DNA of 43,350 nt from Campylobacterota bacterium. GTDB taxonomy: Bacteria; Campylobacterota; Campylobacteria; Campylobacterales; Hydrogenimonadaceae. Positions 26,057 to 34,873 of this stretch are shown here, one piece after another. The stretch is taken from positions 1 through 43,350 of the forward strand of contig JAADEJ010000041.1 in the NCBI GenBank assembly GCA_013153475.1. The letters are read 5' to 3'. Every line of letters begins with the position of its first letter. Within the stretch, counting starts at the first letter, position 1. Under the pieces are notes generated by a model that had not been told where the DNA came from, did not search any database, and was given only the letters and a program-made list of their open reading frames with translations. Both the position numbers and the translations under genes were made by a program.

Positions 26057-26990
26057 TGTATTGCAGGTAGGAACCAACGAACTGGAGCTGGTGGACTTCC
26101 GGATCTTCAAGGAAGAGAACGGCAAGGTCTACGAAGGCATCTACGGGATCAATGTCTCCAAAGTGCGAGAGATCATCAAATATCCCAAACTGACGGAGTT
26201 GCCCGGGGTGCCCGACTTTATCGAGGGGATTTTCGATCTTCGGGGGGTGGTGATTCCGGTGGTCAATCTGGCCAAATGGATGGGGATCAAGACGCCGGAG
26301 AACAAAGAGATCCATCCGCGGGTCATTATCGCCGAGTTCAACAATATTCTCATCGGATTCGTGGTGCATGAGGCCAAGCGGATCCGGCGGATCAGCTGGG
26401 CCGACATCGAGCCCGCCTCCTTTACCTCGGGACAGGGAGTGTTGGACAAGAGCAAGATTACCGGCGTGACGCGGATTGAGGATGACGAGGTTTTGCTGAT
26501 TCTGGATCTTGAGAGCGTGGTGGAGGACCTGGGATTCTACCAACCCGACGTGGACGCGGAGATCAAGATCGACAAATTCAACGGCATGGCGATGGTGCTG
26601 GACGACAGCCTGACGGCCCGCAAGATCGTCAAGGACGCCCTGCAGAAGATGGGTTTTCACGTGGTGGAGGCCAAAGACGGGCAGGAGGCGCTGGAGAAAC
26701 TCAACGAATTGTACGAGCAGATGGGCGATCGCCTGAGCGAGGAGCTGAAGGTGATTGTCTCGGATGTGGAGATGCCCCGGATGGACGGCTTTCACTTTGC
26801 CGCCAAGGCCAAAGACGACCCCCGCTTTTCAAAGATTCCCATTGTCTTCAACTCCTCCATCAGCGATCATTTCAGCGAGGAGCGGGGCAAAGAGGCCGGC
26901 GGCGAGGGCTATATGGTCAAGTTTGACGCCAACGTTTTCTATTCGGAGATCGCCAAGGTCGTCCGGACCCATCACAAGGCGGAAGGATAA
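26040..26990 (+). CDS. cheV: Chemotaxis protein CheV (CheW-REC)
   Basis: N-terminal CheW-like domain (GINVSKVREIIKYPKLTELPGVPDFIEGIFDLRGVVIPVVNLAKW) and receiver domain (VLDDS...SDVEMPRMDGF...MVKFD). Confidence 0.95.
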   Translation: MASKNDVLQVGTNELELVDFRIFKEENGKVYEGIYGINVSKVREIIKYPKLTELPGVPDFIEGIFDLRGVVIPVVNLAKWMGIKTPENKEIHPRVIIAEFNNILIGFVVHEAKRIRRISWADIEPASFTSGQGVLDKSKITGVTRIEDDEVLLILDLESVVEDLGFYQPDVDAEIKIDKFNGMAMVLDDSLTARKIVKDALQKMGFHVVEAKDGQEALEKLNELYEQMGDRLSEELKVIVSDVEMPRMDGFHFAAKAKDDPRFSKIPIVFNSSISDHFSEERGKEAGGEGYMVKFDANVFYSEIAKVVRTHHKAEG

Positions 26991-26999
26991 GGAAGAGCC

Positions 27000-29489
27000 A
27001 TGGATGAATTTGATGAAATATTAGAGGATTTTCTGGTCGAAGCCTTCGAGATGCTCGAGCAGCTCGACAATGACCTGATCGAGTTGGAGTCATCGCCCGA
27101 CGATCTTGATCTGCTTAACCGGATTTTCCGGGTGGCCCATACCATCAAGGGTTCAAGCTCTTTTTTGAATTTTGATGTCCTGACCCACCTGACCCACCAT
27201 ATGGAGGATGTGCTCAACAAGGCCCGCAAAGGCGAGTTGACCATTACCCCTGAGATCATGGACGTGGTGCTGGAGTCTACCGACAAAATGAAAGCCCTGC
27301 TGGAGCACATCCGCGAAACCGGCAGTGACCAGGGGGCGGTCGACGTGGCGCCCACCGTCAGCCGTCTCGAAGCGATTCTGGGCGGCGGTTCTCCCGCGGA
27401 AGCCGCCGCACCGGCCCAGGAGCCGGCGCCTTCTGCACAGCCCGAACCTGAAGCTGAACCCGAAGAAGAGGAGAAAGATCTCTCCGAGATGAGCGAAGAG
27501 GAGATCGAGGCGGAGATCGAGCGTCTGCTCAAACAGCGCCAGGAAGAGGACCGCAAACGCCGTGAGGCGAAGAAGAAGGCCCAGGAGGCGGGCGAGACGG
27601 TTGAAGAGAGCGGCGAGAAGGATATCTCCGAGATGAGCGAAGAGGAGGTGGAAGCGGAGATCGAACGGCTCCTGAAAGAGCGCCAGGAGGAGGATCGCAA
27701 GCGTCGTGAGGCCAAGAAAAAGGCGCAGCAACAGGCCGCCGCGACCCAGCCGGCGGAGCAAAAGCCCGCTCCCGCTTCCCAACCCGCCGCATCAACGCCG
27801 AAGCCGGCGGCCCAACCGGCCAGAAATACGCCCAAACCCGCCGCCAAAGAGCGCAAGAGTACGGTAGAACAGACTATCCGGGTCGATGTCAAGCGGCTGG
27901 ATGATTTGATGAACCTGATCGGTGAGCTGGTTTTGGGCAAGAACCGCCTGCTCAAAATCTATGATGATGTGGAGGAGCGGTACGAGGGCGAACAGTTTCT
28001 CGAAGAGCTCAACCAGGTGGTCAGCTCCATCTCGCTGGTAACGACCGATCTGCAGATCGCGGTCATGAAGACCCGGATGTTGCCGATCGGCAAGGTCTTC
28101 AACAAATTCCCCCGCATGGTGCGCGACCTGGCCAGGGAGTTGCACAAAGAGATCGAGCTGGTCATCAGCGGGGAAGAGACCGAACTGGACAAGTCGATCG
28201 TCGAAGAGATCGGCGATCCGTTGGTACATATTATCCGCAACTCCTGCGACCACGGTATCGAACCGCCCGAAGAGCGGGTGGCCGCCGGCAAACCGCCCAA
28301 AGGGACGGTGCAACTCAAAGCCTACAACGAGGGCAACCACATTATCATCGAGATTGTCGATGACGGCCGGGGTATGGATCCGGACGTGCTGAAGATGAAA
28401 GCGGTGGAAAAAGGGGTCATCAGCGAGAAAGAGGCGGATCAGATGAGCGACAAGGAAGCCTTTATGCTCATCTTCAAACCCGGTTTCTCCACCGCCGCCA
28501 AAGTGACCAACGTCTCGGGCCGGGGCGTGGGTATGGACGTGGTCAAATCCAATATCGAAAAGCTCAACGGGATTATCGAGATCGAGTCCGAAAAGGGCAA
28601 AGGTACCACGCTCAAGCTCAAGATTCCCCTGACACTGGCCATTATCCAGTCACTGCTTGTCAGCGTGCAGGAGGAGTATTACGCCGTGCCGCTGGCCTCC
28701 GTTCTGGAGACGGTGCGCATCACCCCCGACGAGATTCAAAGCGTCGAAGGGCGCAGCGTGCTGCGGCTGCGTGATGAGGTCTTGCCGCTGGTGCATCTGG
28801 CCGATCTCTTTGACGTGGAGCGGGTCTTTAGTATGGGTGAGCACGCCTACGTGGTCATTATCGGGCTGGCCGAAAGCAAGCTGGGGCTCATTGTCGATTC
28901 GCTGGTGGGCCAGGAAGAGATCGTTATCAAGTCGTTGGGTGAGTATCTCAAAGGCATCGAGGGTATTGCCGGCGCGACCATCCGGGGCGACGGCCGGGTG
29001 ACGCTCATTGTGGATGTGGGGGCTTTGATGGATATGGCCAAGAGCGTCAAAAGCGGTATGCAGAATCTCGACGCCGCCGATGTCAAGACCGAAAAGACCA
29101 AGCCTTCCGATTACAATATTCTGATTGTCGATGACTCCAAAACCGACCGGACCATCATGCGCAAATCGCTGGAGCCTCTGGGCGTGACCATTACCGAGGC
29201 GACCAACGGGGTGGAAGCGCTCAATATTCTCAAAGACGGCAGTACGATTTTCGACGCGGCGTTGGTGGATATCGAAATGCCGCGCATGGACGGCTATACG
29301 CTGGCCAGTGAGATTCGGAAATTCAACAAGTTCAAGCAGATGCCGCTCATTGCCGTCACCAGCCGTACCAACCGAAGTGACAGGCTGCGGGGTGTGGAAG
29401 TGGGCATGACCGAGTATATCACCAAGCCCTACACCCAGGAGTACCTGATGAACGTGGTGGCACGCAATATCAATCTGAATGTGGAGTAG
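27000..29489 (+). CDS. cheA: Chemotaxis histidine kinase CheA fused to C-terminal receiver domain
   Basis: P1 Hpt (RVAHTIKGSSSFL), P3/P4 (DPLVHIIRNSCDHGIE, VSGRGVGMDVVKSNIEKL), P5 CheW-like, C-terminal REC (ILIVDDSKTDRTIMRK...VDIEMPRMDGY). Confidence 0.97.
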   Translation: MDEFDEILEDFLVEAFEMLEQLDNDLIELESSPDDLDLLNRIFRVAHTIKGSSSFLNFDVLTHLTHHMEDVLNKARKGELTITPEIMDVVLESTDKMKALLEHIRETGSDQGAVDVAPTVSRLEAILGGGSPAEAAAPAQEPAPSAQPEPEAEPEEEEKDLSEMSEEEIEAEIERLLKQRQEEDRKRREAKKKAQEAGETVEESGEKDISEMSEEEVEAEIERLLKERQEEDRKRREAKKKAQQQAAATQPAEQKPAPASQPAASTPKPAAQPARNTPKPAAKERKSTVEQTIRVDVKRLDDLMNLIGELVLGKNRLLKIYDDVEERYEGEQFLEELNQVVSSISLVTTDLQIAVMKTRMLPIGKVFNKFPRMVRDLARELHKEIELVISGEETELDKSIVEEIGDPLVHIIRNSCDHGIEPPEERVAAGKPPKGTVQLKAYNEGNHIIIEIVDDGRGMDPDVLKMKAVEKGVISEKEADQMSDKEAFMLIFKPGFSTAAKVTNVSGRGVGMDVVKSNIEKLNGIIEIESEKGKGTTLKLKIPLTLAIIQSLLVSVQEEYYAVPLASVLETVRITPDEIQSVEGRSVLRLRDEVLPLVHLADLFDVERVFSMGEHAYVVIIGLAESKLGLIVDSLVGQEEIVIKSLGEYLKGIEGIAGATIRGDGRVTLIVDVGALMDMAKSVKSGMQNLDAADVKTEKTKPSDYNILIVDDSKTDRTIMRKSLEPLGVTITEATNGVEALNILKDGSTIFDAALVDIEMPRMDGYTLASEIRKFNKFKQMPLIAVTSRTNRSDRLRGVEVGMTEYITKPYTQEYLMNVVARNINLNVE
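27471..27731 (+). repeat. Tandem duplication within the cheA linker (two ~39-aa units, 144-nt offset)
   Basis: EKDLSEMSEEEIEAEIERLLKQRQEEDRKRREAKKKAQE (27471-27587) and EKDISEMSEEEVEAEIERLLKERQEEDRKRREAKKKAQQ (27615-27731); 35 of 39 residues identical. Confidence 0.95.
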
Positions 29490-29492
29490 ACC

Positions 29493-29990
29493 ATGAGCAC
29501 GCAACTGGAACAGGTCCTCAAAAAGCAGCAGGAGCAGCAGAAAACGCCGCTGGAAAACGAGATCGAAGAGGTGATCCAACTGGTCGGCTTCATGGTCGGC
29601 GACGAGGAGTTCGCGGTGCCGATTTTGGATATTCAGGAGATCATCAAGCCCATCGAATATACCCGGGTACCCAAAACGCCCGATTACGTATTGGGGGTTT
29701 TCAATCTACGGGGCAGCGTTTTGCCGCTGATTGATCTGCGTATGAAATTTGGGCTTTCCAAATCGAAAGAGAACGAAGATACCCGGTATATGGTCATCAA
29801 ATACAATGACGATATCGCGGGGTTCGTGATTGACCGTTTGACGCAGGCGATGCGGATTCCCGAGCGCTCTATCGACCCGGCCCCCGAAACGATTCACGAC
29901 GAGCAGAACCTGATTTACGGCGTGGGTAAACAGGAGGACAAACTGGTCTCCATTCTCAACGTGGAAGCGTTGCTCAAACGCGACTTCTGA
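29493..29990 (+). CDS. cheW: Chemotaxis coupling protein CheW
   Basis: FMVGDEEFAVPILDIQEIIKPIEYTRVPKTPDYVLGVFNLRGSVLPLIDLRMKFGL; downstream of cheA. Confidence 0.96.
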   Translation: MSTQLEQVLKKQQEQQKTPLENEIEEVIQLVGFMVGDEEFAVPILDIQEIIKPIEYTRVPKTPDYVLGVFNLRGSVLPLIDLRMKFGLSKSKENEDTRYMVIKYNDDIAGFVIDRLTQAMRIPERSIDPAPETIHDEQNLIYGVGKQEDKLVSILNVEALLKRDF

Positions 29991-30008
29991 TTTCTGTTTC
30001 TCCCGTTG

Positions 30009-30926
30009 TCAGGGAGAAGCGAGAAGTTTTTTGGCCAGCGTGAAGCGATTGGCCGTCATCATGTGGATTTTGGGATGCTCGTCCAAAAGCTTCTCATAAA
30101 GATGTCGACTCAACTCCAGTCCCGCTTTCTCCTCCTCTTTTTCACCCTGTTGGTGCGCTTCATAGAGCCGGTCCAGCCAGCTTTTGGGTACGTGAATGCC
30201 CGGGACATGGGCTGAGAGAAACTGGGCGGTTTTGAGGCGTGTGACGGGAAAGATCCCCAGAATCAGCGTAGCTTCCGATTTCCCGCTCTCTTTTTTGGCC
30301 TTTTCGAAAAGCTCAAGCAGCATGTGGGCGTTTTCCAGCTCGAAAACCGGTTGGGTAATGACGCCCAGCGCTCCGTGCTCCAGTTTTTTGACAAATTTTT
30401 TCAGCAGGGTTTCGGGCCGTTTGGCGTAGGCGTTGGAGACGGCGAAGGGATAGACGGGTTTGGGTTTGACGCCAAATTCACGTCCGGCGTAGTCGATGCC
30501 GGCGTTAAAGCATTTGATGATATCCAGCAGCATGGTGCTGTCCGCCTCGAAAACCCCTTTGGCGCCGGGCTGGTCGCTGATTTTGGCCGGATCGCCGGTG
30601 AGGGCCAGAATGGCCCGCACGTCGATGCCGTTGGCGCCCAGCAGGTCGCTTTGCAGGCCAATTTTGTTGCGGTCTCTCATGCTCATGGTCGCCAGCACCG
30701 GCTTTTTGAAGCGCTCCTGCAACTGCATGGCGGCGATGACGCTGTTGAACTTGAGTTTGGCCAGCGGATTGTCGGTGGTGCTGAAACCGTCTACCAGATC
30801 GGCCAGACCCAGTTTGGCGATCTGGTCTATGACCGGCTTGAAACTGGCGTCGTGACCGGGGGTGGTCTCAAGGGTGACATAACGCTTTTTGGGGTCGTGA
30901 AGCTTGGCGATCAGTGTGTCGAACAT
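30009..30926 (-). CDS. Methylenetetrahydrofolate reductase family protein
   Basis: KKRYVTLETTPGHDASFKPVIDQIAKLGLADLVDGFSTTDNP...ILALTGDPAK...GALGVITQPVFE...LILGIFPVT: MTHFR-type TIM-barrel motifs. Confidence 0.82.
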   Translation of the reverse strand: MFDTLIAKLHDPKKRYVTLETTPGHDASFKPVIDQIAKLGLADLVDGFSTTDNPLAKLKFNSVIAAMQLQERFKKPVLATMSMRDRNKIGLQSDLLGANGIDVRAILALTGDPAKISDQPGAKGVFEADSTMLLDIIKCFNAGIDYAGREFGVKPKPVYPFAVSNAYAKRPETLLKKFVKKLEHGALGVITQPVFELENAHMLLELFEKAKKESGKSEATLILGIFPVTRLKTAQFLSAHVPGIHVPKSWLDRLYEAHQQGEKEEEKAGLELSRHLYEKLLDEHPKIHMMTANRFTLAKKLLASP

Positions 30927-30997
30927 ACAAAATCCGTTATCTCGTTGTTATTTTGGTTGGGGTATTATATCAAGTTCAAAACGGCCAAGGAGCGTGC

Positions 30998-31621
30998 GTG
31001 AAACTGGTAGTCTTCGATTTCGATTCCACCCTGATGGACGGGGAGACCATCGACTTTCTGGCGGAGCCTCTGGGTTTCAAGGAGAGGGTGGCGGCCATTA
31101 CCGAGCGGGCCATGCGGGGAGAGTTGGATTTTTTTGAGAGTTTGGTTGAGCGGGTTTCGCTGCTCAAAGGCTTGCCCAAAGAGGAGGTAGAGGCGATTTG
31201 TGCCCGACTGCCGATGATGCCGGGTGCCGAAGAGACGGTGCGGAAACTGAAAGAGCGGGGCTACAAAGTGGTGGTCTTTAGCGGCGGTTTTCGCAGTGCC
31301 ACCCGGCCCGCCGCCGAGAAACTGGGTCTGGATGCCGATTTCGCCAATGTCCTACACGACAAAGAGGGGGTGCTGACGGGCCTGGTGGGCGGCGACATGA
31401 TGTTTGGCTTCTCCAAGGGCGAGATGCTGACGCGCCTGCAAAGTTTGCTTGGCGTGAGCGCCGCCGATACCGTCGCCGTGGGTGACGGGGCGAATGATTT
31501 GAGTATGTTCGCCCACGCCGGCACCCGTATCGCCTTTTGCGCCAAAGAGGTGCTCAAAAAGGAGGCGACGGCCACGGTCGATGAAAAAGACCTGACGCGT
31601 GTGTTGGAGCTGGTGGGATAA
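30998..31621 (+). CDS. serB: Phosphoserine phosphatase (HAD family)
   Basis: (V)KLVVFDFDSTLMDGETIDFLAEPLGFKERVAAITERAMRGELDFFESL...VVFSGGFRSAT...VGDGANDLSMF. GTG start. Confidence 0.93.
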   Translation: MKLVVFDFDSTLMDGETIDFLAEPLGFKERVAAITERAMRGELDFFESLVERVSLLKGLPKEEVEAICARLPMMPGAEETVRKLKERGYKVVVFSGGFRSATRPAAEKLGLDADFANVLHDKEGVLTGLVGGDMMFGFSKGEMLTRLQSLLGVSAADTVAVGDGANDLSMFAHAGTRIAFCAKEVLKKEATATVDEKDLTRVLELVG

Positions 31622-31624
31622 CCC

Positions 31625-33412
31625 TTGGCGAAACGGCTGACCTTCTCTTCGCTTTATCGACGTATCAAAGCCCATAAACGGGCGTTGATCGCGGGCAACG
31701 CGGTAGCGCTGTCGGCAACGCTTGTGAGTGTGCCCACGCCGCTCTTGATTCCTGTGTTGGTGGATGAGGTGCTGTTAAAAAAATCGCACACCCTCACCCG
31801 CTGGATCGATACCCACCTCTTTGCCATGGATACGGCCGGGTATGTGGTGACGGTGTTGATCGTCGTGCTTTTGTTGCGTATGATGTATGCGGGGTTGGGC
31901 ATTTGGCAGACCCGCATTTTCATGGGCATATCCAAGGCGGTCACTTACGATATTCGGCGCGAGGCCCTCTCTCATCTCAAGCGCGTGCAGATGAAAGGGT
32001 ACGAAAACGCCCAAACCGGTTCCATCGCTTCCAAACTGGTGACGGATGTCGAGACGATCGACGCCTTTATCGCCTCTACGGTCAGCCGGCTGATCGTGTC
32101 GGTTTTGACTCTTGTGGGGATCGCGGCGGTTCTTTTTTGGATCCATTGGGGTTTGGCCCTTTTTATCGTGGTGCTCAACCCTTTGGTCATTGCCCTCACC
32201 ACCCGTTTGGCAAGGCGGGTCGCGCGGCTTAAAAAGGAGGAGAACCGGGCCGTTGATGCGTTTCAGTCGGCTCTTATTGAAACGCTGGAGCTTTTTGGGC
32301 AGATTCGCGCCGCCAACCAGGAAGGGCGCTTTTTTGAACGGCTCAACCGCAAAGCGGCCGACTTGAGAGACAAAAGCGTGGCGTTTGGCTGGCGAAGCGA
32401 CGCGGCGGGAAAGGTGAGTTACCTTGCCTTCTTGGGCGGCTACGAGGTGTTTCGGGCGGCCAGTATTCTGGCGGTGGCCTACAGCGATCTGAGTGTTGGG
32501 ATGATGCTGGCGGTATTTGGCTACCTTTGGTATATGGTAACGCCGGTGCAGGATATTTTGAATATCCAGTATGCCCTGCATAACGCCCGCTCAGCCATGG
32601 AACGTATCAACGAGATTTTCGCCCTGCCCACGGAGCCCGAATATCCGACTTTGGAAAACCCCTTTGGGCGGGAGAGGGTCGGGGTCGCTTTGCGGGGGGT
32701 CTCGTTTGGATACGAAGCAAACCGTCCTGTTTTAAAAGGGGTCGATTTTGTTGCCGAGCCCGGCAAAAGGGTGGCGCTGGTAGGCGCCAGCGGGTCGGGC
32801 AAGACGACGTTGGCGCGGCTGATCGTGGGGTTTTATCTGCCCGATAGCGGTGAGATCGTCTTTGGCGGGGTGCCGGTGGAGCGGATCGGGCTTTCGCGGG
32901 TGCGTGCGCACGTGAACATGGTGCTTCAAAGTCCCAAACTGTTTCACGATACGGTGCGCTTTAACATTACGTTGGGGCGGAAAGTGGATGACGAGACGAT
33001 CTGGCGGGCGCTGGAGACGGCCCAGATGAGAGAGACGGTAGAGGGGTTTGAGAAGGGGTTGGATACGCCGGTGGGTAAAGAGGGGGTCAAGCTCTCCGGC
33101 GGTCAGCGCCAGCGTATCGCCATTGCCCGCATGATCGTGGCCGATCCGAAGATCGCCATTTTGGACGAGTCCACTTCGGCGCTGGATGTGCATACCGAAG
33201 CCAGGCTCTACGAGGCGCTGGAGCCCTTTTTCGCGACACGCACGACCATCATGATCGCCCACCGGCTCAGCACGATCCGCCGGGCCGATTATATCTACGT
33301 ACTCGAAAACGGTCGGATCGTGGAAGAGGGAACACACGAAGAACTGCTACAAAAAGAGGGGGTGTATATGGGTTATATCGAACAAAGCGGAGAGTGCCAT
33401 GAGCCTGTTTGA
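31625..33412 (+). CDS. ABC exporter, fused TM/ATP-binding (MsbA-like)
   Basis: Six-TM exporter domain plus NBD: GASGSGKTTLARLI Walker A, LSGGQRQRIAIARMI signature, AILDESTSALD Walker B. TTG start. Confidence 0.93.
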   Translation: MAKRLTFSSLYRRIKAHKRALIAGNAVALSATLVSVPTPLLIPVLVDEVLLKKSHTLTRWIDTHLFAMDTAGYVVTVLIVVLLLRMMYAGLGIWQTRIFMGISKAVTYDIRREALSHLKRVQMKGYENAQTGSIASKLVTDVETIDAFIASTVSRLIVSVLTLVGIAAVLFWIHWGLALFIVVLNPLVIALTTRLARRVARLKKEENRAVDAFQSALIETLELFGQIRAANQEGRFFERLNRKAADLRDKSVAFGWRSDAAGKVSYLAFLGGYEVFRAASILAVAYSDLSVGMMLAVFGYLWYMVTPVQDILNIQYALHNARSAMERINEIFALPTEPEYPTLENPFGRERVGVALRGVSFGYEANRPVLKGVDFVAEPGKRVALVGASGSGKTTLARLIVGFYLPDSGEIVFGGVPVERIGLSRVRAHVNMVLQSPKLFHDTVRFNITLGRKVDDETIWRALETAQMRETVEGFEKGLDTPVGKEGVKLSGGQRQRIAIARMIVADPKIAILDESTSALDVHTEARLYEALEPFFATRTTIMIAHRLSTIRRADYIYVLENGRIVEEGTHEELLQKEGVYMGYIEQSGECHEPV

Positions 33413-34163
33413 CGCATTGATACTGGGTGTTGTGGAGGGGGTGACGGAGTTTTTGCCCGTCTCATCCACGGGGCATCTGATTTTGGCCAGTAAACTCATG
33501 GGCCTGCCCCAGACCGATGTGCACAAAACCTTTGAGGTGGTGATTCAGCTTGGCTCCATTTTGGCGGTGATCTTTGCCTTCAGGGAGCGGATTTTCAAAG
33601 ATTTCGAGCTTTGGAAACGGTTGATCGTGGGCTTTATCCCCACGGCGGTGCTGGGGCTGACGCTCTATAAGATCATCAAGTCGCTTTTTGCGCCCGAGAC
33701 GGTGGCGTATATGCTGATTGCGGGCGGGATCGTCTTTTTGGTCGTGGAGCGCTTTTACAAGGAAAAGGCGCACCACGTGGAGGATGTGGGGGAAATCAGT
33801 TACAAACAGGCCTTTTTGATCGGCCTGTTTCAATCTCTTGCCATGGTACCCGGCACCTCCCGTTCGGGGGCGACGATCATCGGCGGGTTGCTGATTGGAT
33901 TAAAACGCAAGGCGGCGGCGGAATTCAGCTTTTTGCTGGCAGTACCCACGATGTTGGCGGCCACGGCTTACGATATTCTCAAACACCGCGATGAGTTCAG
34001 TTTTGATGATGTGCAGGGACTGGCCGTGGGGTTTGCGGTGGCCTTTTTGGTGGCGCTGGCCATTGTGAAATGGTTTTTGGGCTATATCAAAAAACATACC
34101 TTCGTGCCCTTTGGCATCTACCGCATTGTGGCGGGGTTGGTCTTTTTGATCTTTGTATTGTGA
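33399..34163 (+). CDS. uppP: Undecaprenyl-diphosphatase
   Basis: LILGVVEGVTEFLPVSSTGHLILA and FQSLAMVPGTSRSGATIIGGLLIGL: BacA/UppP signatures. Confidence 0.97.
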   Translation: MSLFDALILGVVEGVTEFLPVSSTGHLILASKLMGLPQTDVHKTFEVVIQLGSILAVIFAFRERIFKDFELWKRLIVGFIPTAVLGLTLYKIIKSLFAPETVAYMLIAGGIVFLVVERFYKEKAHHVEDVGEISYKQAFLIGLFQSLAMVPGTSRSGATIIGGLLIGLKRKAAAEFSFLLAVPTMLAATAYDILKHRDEFSFDDVQGLAVGFAVAFLVALAIVKWFLGYIKKHTFVPFGIYRIVAGLVFLIFVL

Positions 34164-34180
34164 CAGATAAGGGGAACAAC

Positions 34181-34873
34181 ATGAGCAGATACTTTGAGAT
34201 GGCGGCCGACCTGTACCAAAAAGGGGACAAGGTTTCGGCCTTCAACGCCTTTTTGGAGCTGGCTTTGGACGGCGAGGCGGACGCCCAGGCGATGGTGGGC
34301 TATATGCTTGAAAACGGCGAAGGGTGTGAGCAAAACCTGCAGGAGGCGATCAGCTGGTATGAAAAGGCGGCCGATCAGGGGCAGCCGATCGCGCTATTCA
34401 ACCTGGGGCAGATCTACAAGACGGGCAAAGGGGGTGCCGTCAACGAGTCGGCGGCTTTTGAGTGCTTTGTCAAAGCCAGCCGCGCGGGCAATCCCCACGC
34501 CATGTTCGAAGCCGCCCGCATGGCCGAGGCGGGGGCCGGGTGCGAGAAAAACGTACGCCGCGCCGCCAACTGGTACGAAACCGCCGCTACCCTGGGCCAT
34601 GTGGAGGCGCAAAACTCCATTGGCGCCATGTACCAGGAGGGTCAGGGGGTGGCGCAAGATTATCAAAAGGCCAGAGAGTGGTATGAAAAGGCGGCCGAGC
34701 AGGGGCATCCCAGGGCTATGTACAACCTGGGTATGCTTTATGACAAGGGCTGGGGCGTGGAACAAGATCACGAAAAGGCCCTGGCGTGGTGCCGCAAAGC
34801 CGCCCACGCGGGACACGAAAAGGCCAAAGAGATCATTCGCCGCCTCCAGGAGGAGGGAAAGATTGTCTTTTAG
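34181..34873 (+). CDS. Sel1-repeat protein
   Basis: Repeated ~36-aa Sel1 units: A.SWYEKAADQGQPIALFNLGQIYKTGKG, AREWYEKAAEQGHPRAMYNLGMLYDKGWGVEQD, etc. Confidence 0.92.
   Translation: MSRYFEMAADLYQKGDKVSAFNAFLELALDGEADAQAMVGYMLENGEGCEQNLQEAISWYEKAADQGQPIALFNLGQIYKTGKGGAVNESAAFECFVKASRAGNPHAMFEAARMAEAGAGCEKNVRRAANWYETAATLGHVEAQNSIGAMYQEGQGVAQDYQKAREWYEKAAEQGHPRAMYNLGMLYDKGWGVEQDHEKALAWCRKAAHAGHEKAKEIIRRLQEEGKIVF

Noticed and set aside
27153-27782. 209-aa minus-strand Leu-rich ORF
   Set aside because: Antisense shadow of the repetitive charged cheA linker.
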